DNA from: ZC4RG30 sp964417875
GTDB taxonomy: Bacteria > Pseudomonadota > Gammaproteobacteria > Steroidobacterales > Steroidobacteraceae
Length of the DNA stretch: 64,000 nt
NCBI GenBank assembly: GCA_964417875.1
Contig: CAYQJU010000005.1
Location: forward strand, 15,294-79,293
Reading direction: 5' to 3'
Shown here piece by piece: positions 8,485-20,007 of this stretch (position 1 is the first letter of the stretch; each line of letters starts with the position of its first letter). A program made the position numbers and the translations under genes. The notes beneath the pieces are model-generated. The model saw only the letters and a program-made list of their open reading frames with translations. It had not been told where the DNA came from and made no database searches.

Positions 8485-11106
8485 TCAGGCCGTAGCAGCC
8501 CGCGGCGGCGCCGGCGCCAGATATCCCACCACCGTGCACAGCAATCCATAGCCGATGAACGAGGCGATGCCCGGCAGGTTGCCCAGGTGCAGCCGGTCGA
8601 CCAGCACCAGCTTGGCCAGCACCACCGCCATCAGCACCGCACCCACCAGCCACAGCTCGCGCTGGCGCCGGTGTGATCCGGCCACCCAGCCCGCCACGCC
8701 GAGCACGCTCCACACCAGGCTCAGGCTGGCCTGGGCAAGGGCAGTATCGAACAGCCTGCCATCCCAGGGCAGATCGCCCAGCTGGTGCACGGCGCGCAAC
8801 GTGACCGAGGTCGCCACCAGGAACAGCGCACCGGCCAGCACCGGCGCGCGCAATGCCTGCACCACTGCCGGCACGGCATTGCGGAAGAAGCCGACAGCCA
8901 GCAGCAGCACGCTGCCACAGAGCACCAGTTCCACCGGGTTCAGCAGCGGGATCCACGGCAGCGGCGCGGCATCGCCGGGCACCAGCAGCAGCCCCAGTGC
9001 GATCACGGCCACGATGGCAAACCATGTGGTGAGCAGCGGCACGCGCCAGGCATCGAAGCGCTGCTGCAGGGGCCAGCTCATCCATCGCGGCTGCCCGGTC
9101 AGCAGACCGCCGACCAGGAGCCAGGGCAGTGCAAAGGCCGCATGCCGCCAGCCTTCGGCCAGGTCCGCCGTGGCGCACACCCAGCGCAGCCACAGCGCCA
9201 CCACCAGCGTCAGCGCAATGAGCCACGCGCCATGCGCGATTGCCACGGCATGGCGCGACGCATGCACGCGCAGCGCATGCAGGGCAAACGCGCCCAGCAA
9301 TGCAAAGCCCGCCCACGCGGCAAGACCTGCACCCTCGAAGGGATGCGCAACCTGCTGAACCTGCGACAGCGCCAGCGGCACGGCCGCGGCCAGCGCGGCG
9401 GCAATGGTCCAGGCCAGCGCCGGGCCACGATCCAGGCGCAATGCCAGCGCCGCTGCCGCTGCGGTGAAGGCGGCAAGACCGATGCGCGCGGCATCGCCGG
9501 CGTCGACCGGCACGAACAGGCCGATCTCGCGGTTGGTAGCCACCAGCCACCACGTCAGGCCCCACAGGTACCAGGCCAGTCCGTAGTCGTCATCATCGGC
9601 TCCCGCACGCACCACGCTCCATGCGCTGGCGAAGCCGGCCAGCGACAGCAGCAGCATGCCCATGAAGGCGGCATTGGCCAGCGGCTGCAACGCATCGGTC
9701 GTGCCGATCACCTGCGCCATCTGCAGCGCGGCCAGCAGCTGCAGTGCCGTGCCCGCCCAGCGGGACAGGCGTCGTGACTGCGCGGTGCCGAACCACACCA
9801 GTGCCGCGCCCTCCAGCGCGAACACGCTGGCGGTCGCCTCTGCCGACAGGGCCAGCGGCGCCGCCAGCGTGGCAAAGCCCACGGCCAGCGCCGCGTACGC
9901 CTGCTGCAGCAGCGGCACCGGTGCGCGACGCCCCCGCGCCAGCACTGCATACAGCGCGCCCAGCCCCAGCGCACTGGCCGCCAGTGCAGGGTCATTGCCG
10001 TCGAGCAATGCGGCGAGCTGCGCGAAGGCCACCAGCGGTGTGCCGAACACCAGGCTGGCATCCACGATGCGGCGCCCGGCGGCATCGGCCCGGCGAGCAT
10101 GCAGCAGCGGCAGCAGCAGGTAGAAGCCGAAGAACAGCAGCAGGAACGGCAGCGTGGTGGCGAACTTGTCCGGCGAATAGTGCTCGATGCCCCACAGCGT
10201 GCCGATGCCGAAGGTGAAGGCAAAGCCCAGCAGGTTCAGCTCGCGCCAGGAGCGGTACCACGCGATGGCAAAGATGGCCGCATTCAGCACGGCATAGAAT
10301 GAGAACAGCACCACGTGGTTGCCGGCGCCGGTGCTCATCAGCACTGGCGCGAGGAAGCCGGCAAGGATGCCGAGCACGGCCAGCGCGCGCTCCTCCTGCA
10401 ACACTGCCAGCAATCCGGCCGCGGCAGCCAGCACCACCCAGGCGCCGAAGGCCACGGCCGGATCGAGCAGGTCATAGAGACGGTACGCCGCGAATGCCGT
10501 CATCAGCAGCACGCCGATGGCGCCACCCTGCACGCTCAGCGCGAAGGTGCGGCGCAGCCGGCGCTGCCGCCAGCCGAAGGCCAGTGCTGCCAGCGCCAGC
10601 ACGGCAATGCCGGTCAGGCGCCACTGGATCGGGAAGTGCAGCCAGCCCTGGTCGGCCACGTACTTCAGCAGCGCGGCGACACCGGCGAACAGCACCACGA
10701 TGCCGACCTTGACCGGCACATTGCCATGCGTGAACCAGCGCCTGATGCGCGCGGCGATTGCATCGATCCAGCCGGCATCAGGATGAGCCTCGCGCGAACG
10801 TGATGGCCGCGGCGGTGCGGATTGCTGCGTCGTGGCCGGAGCGGATTGTGAACGCGCAGGGACCTGCGATGTATCGGTGGCCGTTTCGCCCGGCCGGGAG
10901 CCGGTGCGCACTGCGGTCGGGGGCTGCGACGTCTGGTCCCCGGCATCAGCCGCCGTGCGCTGCACCTGGTGCGAGAGCACCTCCACCCGCCGCTCCAGCC
11001 GTTCGATGCGCACCCGCATCTCCCGCGTGCGTGACAGCGCGATCGCCACGGCCACGGGAACGCCAATCAGCAGCGCCAGCACCAGCAGTCCGGACAAGAA
11101 TCCCAC
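8485..11106 (-). CDS. DUF2339 polytopic membrane protein
   Basis: An 873-residue inner-membrane protein. Residues 1-25 form a first hydrophobic segment, residues 25-50 a charged coiled coil (MRVRIERLERRVEVL), then comes a Pro/Ser/Thr-rich linker and, from about residue 135 on, an almost unbroken series of some 20 or more hydrophobic helices with short loops. This architecture, including the WFTHGNVPVKVGIVVLFAG entry segment and the DQGWLHFPIQWRLTGI motif, matches the DUF2339 family. The function is unknown. GTG at 11106 is chosen because GGGAGG stands 5-6 nt before it; longer starts would add an unrelated polar extension. Confidence 0.88.
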   Translation of the reverse strand: MGFLSGLLVLALLIGVPVAVAIALSRTREMRVRIERLERRVEVLSHQVQRTAADAGDQTSQPPTAVRTGSRPGETATDTSQVPARSQSAPATTQQSAPPRPSRSREAHPDAGWIDAIAARIRRWFTHGNVPVKVGIVVLFAGVAALLKYVADQGWLHFPIQWRLTGIAVLALAALAFGWRQRRLRRTFALSVQGGAIGVLLMTAFAAYRLYDLLDPAVAFGAWVVLAAAAGLLAVLQEERALAVLGILAGFLAPVLMSTGAGNHVVLFSFYAVLNAAIFAIAWYRSWRELNLLGFAFTFGIGTLWGIEHYSPDKFATTLPFLLLFFGFYLLLPLLHARRADAAGRRIVDASLVFGTPLVAFAQLAALLDGNDPALAASALGLGALYAVLARGRRAPVPLLQQAYAALAVGFATLAAPLALSAEATASVFALEGAALVWFGTAQSRRLSRWAGTALQLLAALQMAQVIGTTDALQPLANAAFMGMLLLSLAGFASAWSVVRAGADDDDYGLAWYLWGLTWWLVATNREIGLFVPVDAGDAARIGLAAFTAAAAALALRLDRGPALAWTIAAALAAAVPLALSQVQQVAHPFEGAGLAAWAGFALLGAFALHALRVHASRHAVAIAHGAWLIALTLVVALWLRWVCATADLAEGWRHAAFALPWLLVGGLLTGQPRWMSWPLQQRFDAWRVPLLTTWFAIVAVIALGLLLVPGDAAPLPWIPLLNPVELVLCGSVLLLAVGFFRNAVPAVVQALRAPVLAGALFLVATSVTLRAVHQLGDLPWDGRLFDTALAQASLSLVWSVLGVAGWVAGSHRRQRELWLVGAVLMAVVLAKLVLVDRLHLGNLPGIASFIGYGLLCTVVGYLAPAPPRAATA

Positions 11107-11200
11107 GCGACCTCCCTGACGATCCCCGCGACCGATGCAGGCTAATGGGGGTGCCGCAGCATGATCCACTGCGCCACATCCGGCATCACTGCACGATACC

Positions 11201-12111
<911 letters not shown>

Positions 12112-12113
12112 TG

Positions 12114-13172
12114 CTATCCGGCGGCGGCCGCCGGCGATGCGGTGTCGGAATCGGACACGCCCAGGCGCTGGTGCATCACCGGGCTCGTGGTCGTGTACTG
12201 CAGGAACTGGCGCTTCTGCGGATAGAGATGGTGCTGGATGCCGAAAGCCGCCAGCGCCGCCTCGTGGAAGCCGGACAGGATCAGCTTCTTCTTGCCCGGA
12301 TAGGTGTTGATGTCGCCCACCGCGAAGATGCCCGGCACATTCGTCTGGAATTTCTCGGTATCCACACGCAGCGCCTTCTTTTCAAGCTCGAGGCCCCACT
12401 CGGCAATCGGGCCGAGCTTCGGCGCCAGCCCGAAGAAGGCCAGCAGGCAGTCGGCATCCAGCGCATGCAGCGTGCCGCCGGCATCCTTGACGTTGACGCC
12501 GGTCAACCGGTCGCCGCTGGTGATCAGCGAGGCGGCGGTGCCTTCGATGAAACGGATCTTTCCGGCGGCGGCCAGCGCCTGCATCTTCTGCACCGAGGCC
12601 GGCGCGGCGCGGAAGTCGGCGCGCCGATGCACCAGCGTCAGCGACGCAGCCTTGCCGGCCAGGTCGAGCGTCCAGTCCAGCGCCGAGTCGCCGCCGCCGA
12701 AGATCACCAGGTGCCTGCCGTGGAAATCCGCCGCGGACTGCACGCGATAGAAGATCTGGCTGCCTTCGAACCGGTCGGCGTTCTCGACGCCCAGGCGACG
12801 CGGCTGGAAGGAACCCACGCCGCCGGCGATGACGATGGCACCGGCATCGAATTTCAGACCACCGGCGGTCTCCACATCGAACCGACCGTCCTCACGCCGG
12901 TTCACCACCGTGACCTCGTGGCCGAAGTGCATCTCTGCACCGAAGGGTGCGATCTGCTCGAGCAGCCGGTCGATCAGTTCCTGCGCGCCGCACACGGGCA
13001 ACGCCGGGATGTCATAGATGGGCTTCTCGGGATACAGCTCGGTGCACTGCCCGCCCGGCTTCGACAAGGAGTCGAGCAGATGGCACTTGATGCCGAGCAG
13101 GCCGAGTTCGAAGACCTGGAACAGCCCGCAGGGGCCGGCGCCAACGATGACGACTTCCGTCTGGATGATCAT
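12114..13172 (-). CDS. Ferredoxin/flavodoxin-NADP+ reductase (thioredoxin-reductase-like type)
   Basis: A 352-residue flavoprotein of the YumC/FNR2 type, which passes electrons between NADPH and ferredoxin or flavodoxin. Features are an N-terminal FAD motif VVIVGAGPCGLF (residues 7-18), GGQCTELYPEKPIYDIP near 41, an NADP motif VIFGGGDSALDW near 155 and FAVGDINTYPGKKKLI near 285. The redox-active CxxC of true thioredoxin reductases is absent, and the C-terminal extension after residue 320 is typical of this subclass. It sits between a small cysteine protein (33-nt gap) and tesB (2-nt gap). Confidence 0.92.
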   Translation of the reverse strand: MIIQTEVVIVGAGPCGLFQVFELGLLGIKCHLLDSLSKPGGQCTELYPEKPIYDIPALPVCGAQELIDRLLEQIAPFGAEMHFGHEVTVVNRREDGRFDVETAGGLKFDAGAIVIAGGVGSFQPRRLGVENADRFEGSQIFYRVQSAADFHGRHLVIFGGGDSALDWTLDLAGKAASLTLVHRRADFRAAPASVQKMQALAAAGKIRFIEGTAASLITSGDRLTGVNVKDAGGTLHALDADCLLAFFGLAPKLGPIAEWGLELEKKALRVDTEKFQTNVPGIFAVGDINTYPGKKKLILSGFHEAALAAFGIQHHLYPQKRQFLQYTTTSPVMHQRLGVSDSDTASPAAAAG

Positions 13173-13205
13173 GCGCGAACCTGGATGGAAAGCTGGCGCG
13201 CGCGC

Positions 13206-13505
13206 TCAGGCGCGGCCGGCGTTGGAATCGGTGGGCGTGTGGTAGTACTCGCTGTCGCTGGCCAGTTCGCGGACCAGGCGACGCAGTTCCTCTACGCGGG
13301 CCTCGGCGGTGCTGATCGGCAGGCAGTCCTGGCAGCGCGGGTCGCCGCAGGGTTGGCGGGAGTACAGCCAGTACTGCACCGCGCCGGCCAGCAGGCCGTC
13401 GGCAATGTCCCAGAGATCGGCGTCCTTGTCCTTGTCCGCCAGTTTGTTGCCGAGATCGACTGCCTTGGCAAAGGCTGCCTCGAAACTTTCAGGGGTAGCG
13501 CTCAT
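13206..13505 (-). CDS. Small conserved-looking protein with CxxxxCxxC motif
   Basis: A 99-residue soluble protein, not assigned to a family. The N-terminal 45 residues are helical and charged (LADKDKDADLWDIADGLLAG), then QYWLYSRQPCGDPRCQDCLP carries three cysteines that could bind Fe or Zn or form a disulfide, followed by a helical EELRRLVRELASDSEYY tail. The ATG at 13505 is 10 nt after TATAGT (13516-13521), so the leader is very short. It is divergent from the MarR gene (73-bp gap) and is the first gene of the group leading to the ferredoxin reductase and tesB. Confidence 0.75.
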   Translation of the reverse strand: MSATPESFEAAFAKAVDLGNKLADKDKDADLWDIADGLLAGAVQYWLYSRQPCGDPRCQDCLPISTAEARVEELRRLVRELASDSEYYHTPTDSNAGRA

Positions 13506-13515
13506 AAGATGCGGC

Positions 13516-13521
13516 ACTATA
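13516..13521 (-). promoter_or_regulatory. -10 box for the 13505-leftward gene
   Basis: TATAGT on the minus strand, 10 nt before the ATG. It lies inside the same gap as the MarR promoter, so MarR binding could affect both genes. Confidence 0.45.
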
Positions 13522-13543
13522 CCTGAAGGCATTCTCGCGGGGG

Positions 13544-13572
13544 TTGACCGTAACTGCCTGTGCAGATACTGT
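13544..13572 (+). promoter_or_regulatory. Promoter giving a leaderless MarR mRNA
   Basis: TTGACC at 13544-13549, exactly 17 bp, TACTGT at 13567-13572, then 6 nt to the ATG at 13579. The predicted transcription start is the A of the ATG or next to it; no Shine-Dalgarno exists. Confidence 0.6.
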
Positions 13573-13578
13573 GGCACG

Positions 13579-14055
13579 ATGAGCAACGAGAAACTTCCCA
13601 TCCCCGACTTCTATCGCGGCGACAACTGGTCCGCGGAAGAATCCATCGGCTACCTGCTGCGCACCACCGTCTCGACACTGATGCGTGCGGCTGAAGCGGC
13701 CATGCGGCCGTACGGTCTCACCTCGGTGCAATGGGCGCCGCTGATGATCATCTCGCGCGGTGGCAATCCCACCGCGGCAAGCCTGGCGCGCGACCTGAAC
13801 ACCGACACGGGTGCGATGACACGCATGCTCGACCGGCTGGAAGCCAAGGGCCTGTTGATGCGCACGCGTAGTTCCACCGACCGTCGTGTGGTCGAACTGT
13901 CGCTCACCGAGCAGGGACGCGAGCTCACCACGAAGATCCCGCACCATCTGGCCGCGGTCTACAACAGTCACCTCGCCGGCTTCAGCCTCGATGAATTCAA
14001 CCACCTGAAGCAACTGCTGCGGCGGATCATCGCCAACCGCGACACCAGCGTCTGA
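13579..14055 (+). CDS. MarR-family transcriptional regulator
   Basis: A 158-residue winged-helix DNA-binding protein. The MarR core is clear: helical dimer region TTVSTLMRAAEAAMRPYGLTSVQW (about 30-53), recognition region AASLARDLNTDTGAMTRMLDRLEAKGLL and the beta-wing RTRSSTDRRVVELSLTEQGREL. It lacks an obvious redox Cys, so the signal is more likely a ligand. It is divergent from the small cysteine protein/ferredoxin reductase group, the most natural target besides itself, and tail to tail with the ABC exporter (10-nt gap). The mRNA is predicted to be leaderless. Confidence 0.93.
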   Translation: MSNEKLPIPDFYRGDNWSAEESIGYLLRTTVSTLMRAAEAAMRPYGLTSVQWAPLMIISRGGNPTAASLARDLNTDTGAMTRMLDRLEAKGLLMRTRSSTDRRVVELSLTEQGRELTTKIPHHLAAVYNSHLAGFSLDEFNHLKQLLRRIIANRDTSV

Positions 14056-14065
14056 CGACATTTCC

Positions 14066-15910
<1,845 letters not shown>

Positions 15911-16013
15911 GGGATACCCGGAGTTTAAGGGGAAATCCGGGGGGAAAACTGCTACGCTCGCGGCCCCTTTTTTTCAAGGCCCATGCCGTACTGGTCGGCA
16001 TTCCCAAGCATCC

Positions 16014-17840
16014 ATGCAGCGCCCGATCCGCAACATCGCCATCATCGCACACGTCGACCATGGCAAGACCACGCTGGTGGACTGTCTCCTGAAGCAGTCC
16101 GGCACCTTCGCCGCCCACGAGAAAGTGGGCGAGCGCATCATGGATTCCAATGCCATCGAGAAGGAACGCGGCATCACCATCCTGGCGAAGAACTGCGCCA
16201 TCGACTATGGCGGCGTGCGCATCAACGTGCTTGATACTCCCGGGCACGCCGACTTCGGCGGCGAGGTCGAGCGGGTGCTGTCGATGGTCGATGGCGTGGT
16301 GCTGCTGGTCGATGCGGTCGAAGGGCCGATGCCGCAGACGCGCTTCGTGACGCGCAAGGCACTGGCACTGGGCCACAAGGCCATCGTGGTGGTGAACAAG
16401 ATCGATCGTCCCGGCGCACGACCCGGCTGGGTCATCGACCAGACCTTCGACCTGTTCGACAAGCTCGGCGCCACCGACGAACAGCTCGACTTCCCGGTGG
16501 TCTATGCCTCTGCCCTGCAGGGCTGGGCCAGCCTCGACGCCACCGCGCAGCAGCCGGACATGAGCGCGCTGTTCGAGGCCATCCTGAAATACGTGCCGGA
16601 ACCCGTCGCCGACCCCGAAGGTCCGCTACAGCTGCAGATCTCGACGCTCGACCACAATTCATACGTCGGTCGCATCGGCATTGGCCGCATCCGTCGCGGC
16701 CGCGTGAAGCAGGGCCAGAACGTCGTGTTGCGCCATGGCGATGAAGACTGCGGCACCGGCAGGATCGCGCAGGTGCTGGCATTCAAGGGACTTGAGCGCG
16801 GGCCGGTCGACAGCGCCGGCGCCGGCGACATCGTCGCCATCACCGGCATCGACGATGTGAACATCGGCATCACGGTCTGCGATGCCGAGCACCCCGAAGG
16901 CCTGCCGCCGATCGCGGTCGACGAGCCCACGCTGGCGATGATGTTCCAGGTGAACACCTCGCCGCTGGCCGGCCGCGAGGGCAAGTTCGTCACCAGCCGC
17001 CAGATCCGCGAGCGGCTGATGCGCGAACTGGAGCGCAATGTGGCGCTGCGCGTCGAAGACACGGTCGACGCCGATGTGTTCCGGGTTTCCGGCCGCGGCG
17101 AACTGCACCTGACCATCCTCATCGAGAACATGCGCCGCGAGGGTTACGAACTGGCGGTATCGCGCCCGCAGGTGCTTCTGAAGACCATCGACGGCGTGAC
17201 GCACGAGCCCTATGAATCGCTCACCGTCGACGTCGAGGAGTCGCACCAGGGCGGCGTGATGGAGGCCCTGGGCCAGCGCCGCGCCGAGATGCGCGACCTG
17301 TCCACAGACGGCCAGGGTCGCGTGCGAATCGAATACCGCGTGCCGGCCCGCGGCCTGATCGGCTTCCAGGGCGAGTTCATGAACCTGACGCGCGGCACCG
17401 GCCTGATGAGTCATGTGTTCGACGGCTATGGCCCGATGAAGGGCGAGGTGGCCGAACGGCGCAATGGCGTGCTGATCAGCAACGAGGACGGTGATGCCGT
17501 GGCCTATGCGCTGTGGTACCTGCAGGAGCGCGGCCGCATGTTCGTGAACCCGGGCGACAAGCTCTATGAGGGCATGGTGATCGGCATCCACAGCCGCGAG
17601 AACGACCTGGTGGTGAACCCGATCAAGACCAAGAAGCTCAGCAACGTGCGCGCCTCGGGCAAGGACGACGCCGTGCTGCTGACCCCGCCCATCGAGCTGA
17701 CGCTCGAATACGCGGTGGAATTCATCGCCGACGACGAACTCGTCGAGGTCACGCCGCAGTCGATCCGCATCCGCAAGCGGCACCTTTCGGAGAACGATCG
17801 CAAGCGCCATGCGCGCGCGGCGGAGGCCCAGACCGCCTGA
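16014..17840 (+). CDS. typA: Translational GTPase TypA/BipA
   Basis: Ribosome-associated GTPase of the elongation-factor family, involved in 50S assembly and in stress and low-temperature growth. The 608-residue length equals that of E. coli BipA. G motifs: AHVDHGKTT (residues 11-19), ERGITI near 50, DTPGHADFG near 73 and NKID near 129; EF-G-like domains follow, with the BipA-specific C-terminal KDDAVLLTPP region near 548. ATG at 16014 is chosen by the conserved start of the family (RNIAIIAHVDHG); an upstream in-frame extension from 15909 would overlap the divergent ABC gene. The rhomboid gene overlaps its stop by one base. Confidence 0.97.
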   Translation: MQRPIRNIAIIAHVDHGKTTLVDCLLKQSGTFAAHEKVGERIMDSNAIEKERGITILAKNCAIDYGGVRINVLDTPGHADFGGEVERVLSMVDGVVLLVDAVEGPMPQTRFVTRKALALGHKAIVVVNKIDRPGARPGWVIDQTFDLFDKLGATDEQLDFPVVYASALQGWASLDATAQQPDMSALFEAILKYVPEPVADPEGPLQLQISTLDHNSYVGRIGIGRIRRGRVKQGQNVVLRHGDEDCGTGRIAQVLAFKGLERGPVDSAGAGDIVAITGIDDVNIGITVCDAEHPEGLPPIAVDEPTLAMMFQVNTSPLAGREGKFVTSRQIRERLMRELERNVALRVEDTVDADVFRVSGRGELHLTILIENMRREGYELAVSRPQVLLKTIDGVTHEPYESLTVDVEESHQGGVMEALGQRRAEMRDLSTDGQGRVRIEYRVPARGLIGFQGEFMNLTRGTGLMSHVFDGYGPMKGEVAERRNGVLISNEDGDAVAYALWYLQERGRMFVNPGDKLYEGMVIGIHSRENDLVVNPIKTKKLSNVRASGKDDAVLLTPPIELTLEYAVEFIADDELVEVTPQSIRIRKRHLSENDRKRHARAAEAQTA

Positions 17841-18445
17841 TGACGCCGGTCGCGCGCAACATCCTGATCGCCTGCGTGGCAGGCTACATCCTCGACAGCT
17901 TCGTGCTGGTGGGGCTGCGGGATGTCTTCGCGCTCTGGCCAGTGCATGACCTGCCCGTCATGCCCTCCTTCCAGCCCTGGCAGCTGGTCACCTATGCCTT
18001 CCTGCATGGTGGCCTGACGCACCTGTTCTTCAACATGTTCGCGCTGTACATGTTCGGCTCGTCGATCGAGGAGCTGATGGGCTCGCGGCGCTTCCTGATC
18101 TACTACCTGGTCTGCGTGATCACCGCGGCGATCGCGCAGCTGATCGTGCAGCAGGGCGGGGGCGGTTTCCCGGTGGCCACCGTCGGCGCATCCGGCGGGG
18201 TCTTCGGACTGCTGCTGGCCTATGGCATGGCCTTCCCGCGCCGCCAGCTGATGCTGATCTTCCCGCCGATCCCGATGCCGGCATGGCTGTTCGTGACGCT
18301 GTATGGCCTGCTCGAGCTTTACCTCGGCTTCACCGCGCGCAACAGCGGCGTGGCGCATTTCGCCCACCTGGGCGGCATGGCCGGCGGCCTGGCCCTGATC
18401 CTCTACTGGCGCCAGCAGGGGCGCCGGGGCAACTTCAGGCGCTGA
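17840..18445 (+). CDS. Rhomboid intramembrane serine protease
   Basis: A 201-residue polytopic protease (about six helices) that cleaves transmembrane segments within the inner membrane. The catalytic Ser118 lies in GASGG and the catalytic His176 in HFAHLGG; His61 and Asn65 in GLTHLFFNMF supply the oxyanion region. The length and the GASGGVFG box are those of general bacterial rhomboids rather than rhombosortases. Its ATG shares the last A of the typA stop (TGATG), so it is translated with typA. Its 3' end overlaps the convergent diguanylate cyclase gene by 11 bp. A candidate substrate with a membrane-sorting tail is encoded 3 kb downstream. Confidence 0.93.
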   Translation: MTPVARNILIACVAGYILDSFVLVGLRDVFALWPVHDLPVMPSFQPWQLVTYAFLHGGLTHLFFNMFALYMFGSSIEELMGSRRFLIYYLVCVITAAIAQLIVQQGGGGFPVATVGASGGVFGLLLAYGMAFPRRQLMLIFPPIPMPAWLFVTLYGLLELYLGFTARNSGVAHFAHLGGMAGGLALILYWRQQGRRGNFRR

Positions 18446-19880
18446 CCACGCGGTTGCGGCCGCCCTGCTTGGCCCGGTACATGGCCTTGTCGGCGCGGTC
18501 GAAGGCATCATCGTCCGCATCGCCCTCGCGCAGCTGCGTGATGCCGCAGGACACCGTCACCCACACCGGCTTGCCGCGGAAGTGAAAGCCGATCTGCGCC
18601 ACCGCCTCGCGCATGCGGTTGGCCAGGCGCACGCCGTCTTCGAGCGAGGTACCCGGCAGCAGCATCACGAATTCCTCGCCGCCATAGCGGGCGACGAAAT
18701 CGGTGCCGCGGATGGCCTTGGCCAGCGATTCGGCCACCACTGCCAGCACCTTGTCGCCGGCGCGATGCCCATAGCTGTCATTGATGGCCTTGAAGTGGTC
18801 GATGTCCCAGGCCAGCACGCAGGTGGGCTGGCGGAAGCGCCGCCAGCGGTCGCACTCGGCGGCGAAACGCTGGTCCCAGGCCATGCGGTTGCCGATGCGC
18901 GTCAGCGGATCGAGCAGTGACAGGCGCTTCTCGCTCGACAGGCGCGCCTGCAGGCGGCGCGCCTCGGATTCCATCTGGTCCATGCGCTCGCGCAGGCTCT
19001 CGGTGCGCGCGATCGCCTGGCGCGCGCGCTCTTCCTCGCGCAGGCGGAACAGGTGCAGGTGCTGGCCGATCGCATCAAGGCGACTGCGCAGCTGCTCGCG
19101 GATCTGCGCCAGGTCGCCGCCGCTTTCGACGCTCTCGCCGATGGCGCGCATCTCGCCGCTGATCTGCATGTTCAGCGTCACCGTGGATGCGGTGCGGCCG
19201 GATTCGTCCTCGCCGTGCCCGGCAATGTAGCGGGTCAGCGAATCGAGCCGGTCGAGCATCTGTCCGAGCAGGGTCTCCAGCTCGCGGCGGGACTTCTCCA
19301 GTTCGGCAATGCGCTGCAGGGCAAGGCCAGCGACCTTCTCGATCAGATGCAGCTTGTGATCGTCCGGCATCGGCTGCGCCAGCTCGGCTTCGATGGCAGC
19401 GGCCGCTGCAGCCAGCTGCGGTTCGCGTGCCAGCTCCTCGAGCAGCAGCGACAGCACCGCGCGGGTGCTGGGTTCCAGCGCGAGGGAATCTGCCTGCAGC
19501 GGGGCATCGGCCGGCGCAGCCGGAGTCAATGTTGCGGTTGGTGTCGGCGCCTGTGCTGGTGCCTGACCCGGCTCGACCCCGGCCGGTGCCGGCGGGATGC
19601 GGGCCGGGGGCGCATCCATTTCGAGCACCACATCGGCGATGACCTTGCCCAGCGGCTCCAGCTGCTCGAATGGCACCATGCGACGCACCGCATCGCGCAG
19701 CGTCTGCAGCACGTCGTCCAGGCGCGGGGACTGGCCCTGCGCAGCAAGGCAAAGCCGCCCGACCAGCTTGTAGAGCACCTCCAGCTGGGCGCGGCTCTGG
19801 TGCCCTTCCTGTTCTACGGCCCTGAGGCTGTCGTAGTACTTTCTGCGCCAGTCTTCCTGATCGGCAAGCCGGGATAGCAT
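18435..19880 (-). CDS. Diguanylate cyclase (GGDEF)
   Basis: A 481-residue cytoplasmic enzyme making cyclic di-GMP from two GTP. The C-terminal domain has the active-site signature RYGGEEF and, five residues upstream, the RGTD inhibitory-site motif (RxxD), so product inhibition is expected. The long N-terminal part is helical, with a Pro/Ala/Thr-rich linker near residues 100-140 and an extended coiled coil before the GGDEF domain (EEERARQAIARTESLRERMDQ); no PAS, REC or membrane segment is visible. ATG at 19880 follows GAGGG at a good distance; the frame stays open upstream but would overlap the divergent dehydrogenase gene. Confidence 0.92.
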   Translation of the reverse strand: MLSRLADQEDWRRKYYDSLRAVEQEGHQSRAQLEVLYKLVGRLCLAAQGQSPRLDDVLQTLRDAVRRMVPFEQLEPLGKVIADVVLEMDAPPARIPPAPAGVEPGQAPAQAPTPTATLTPAAPADAPLQADSLALEPSTRAVLSLLLEELAREPQLAAAAAAIEAELAQPMPDDHKLHLIEKVAGLALQRIAELEKSRRELETLLGQMLDRLDSLTRYIAGHGEDESGRTASTVTLNMQISGEMRAIGESVESGGDLAQIREQLRSRLDAIGQHLHLFRLREEERARQAIARTESLRERMDQMESEARRLQARLSSEKRLSLLDPLTRIGNRMAWDQRFAAECDRWRRFRQPTCVLAWDIDHFKAINDSYGHRAGDKVLAVVAESLAKAIRGTDFVARYGGEEFVMLLPGTSLEDGVRLANRMREAVAQIGFHFRGKPVWVTVSCGITQLREGDADDDAFDRADKAMYRAKQGGRNRVVSA

Positions 19881-20007
19881 CGAGCCCTCGTTCGTTCCCG
19901 CGGCAAATCTATACTGGCCAACGGCTGCCGGAGCGTGCACGGTTTGCGCTTTTCGCAACCGGGCACTGGCGAGGCGGTCTGTGACACACAGCACAGGGGA
20001 GAATTGG

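Noticed and set aside
17840..18445. Rhombosortase
   Set aside because: The active-site box and His-Asn segment are those of general rhomboids.
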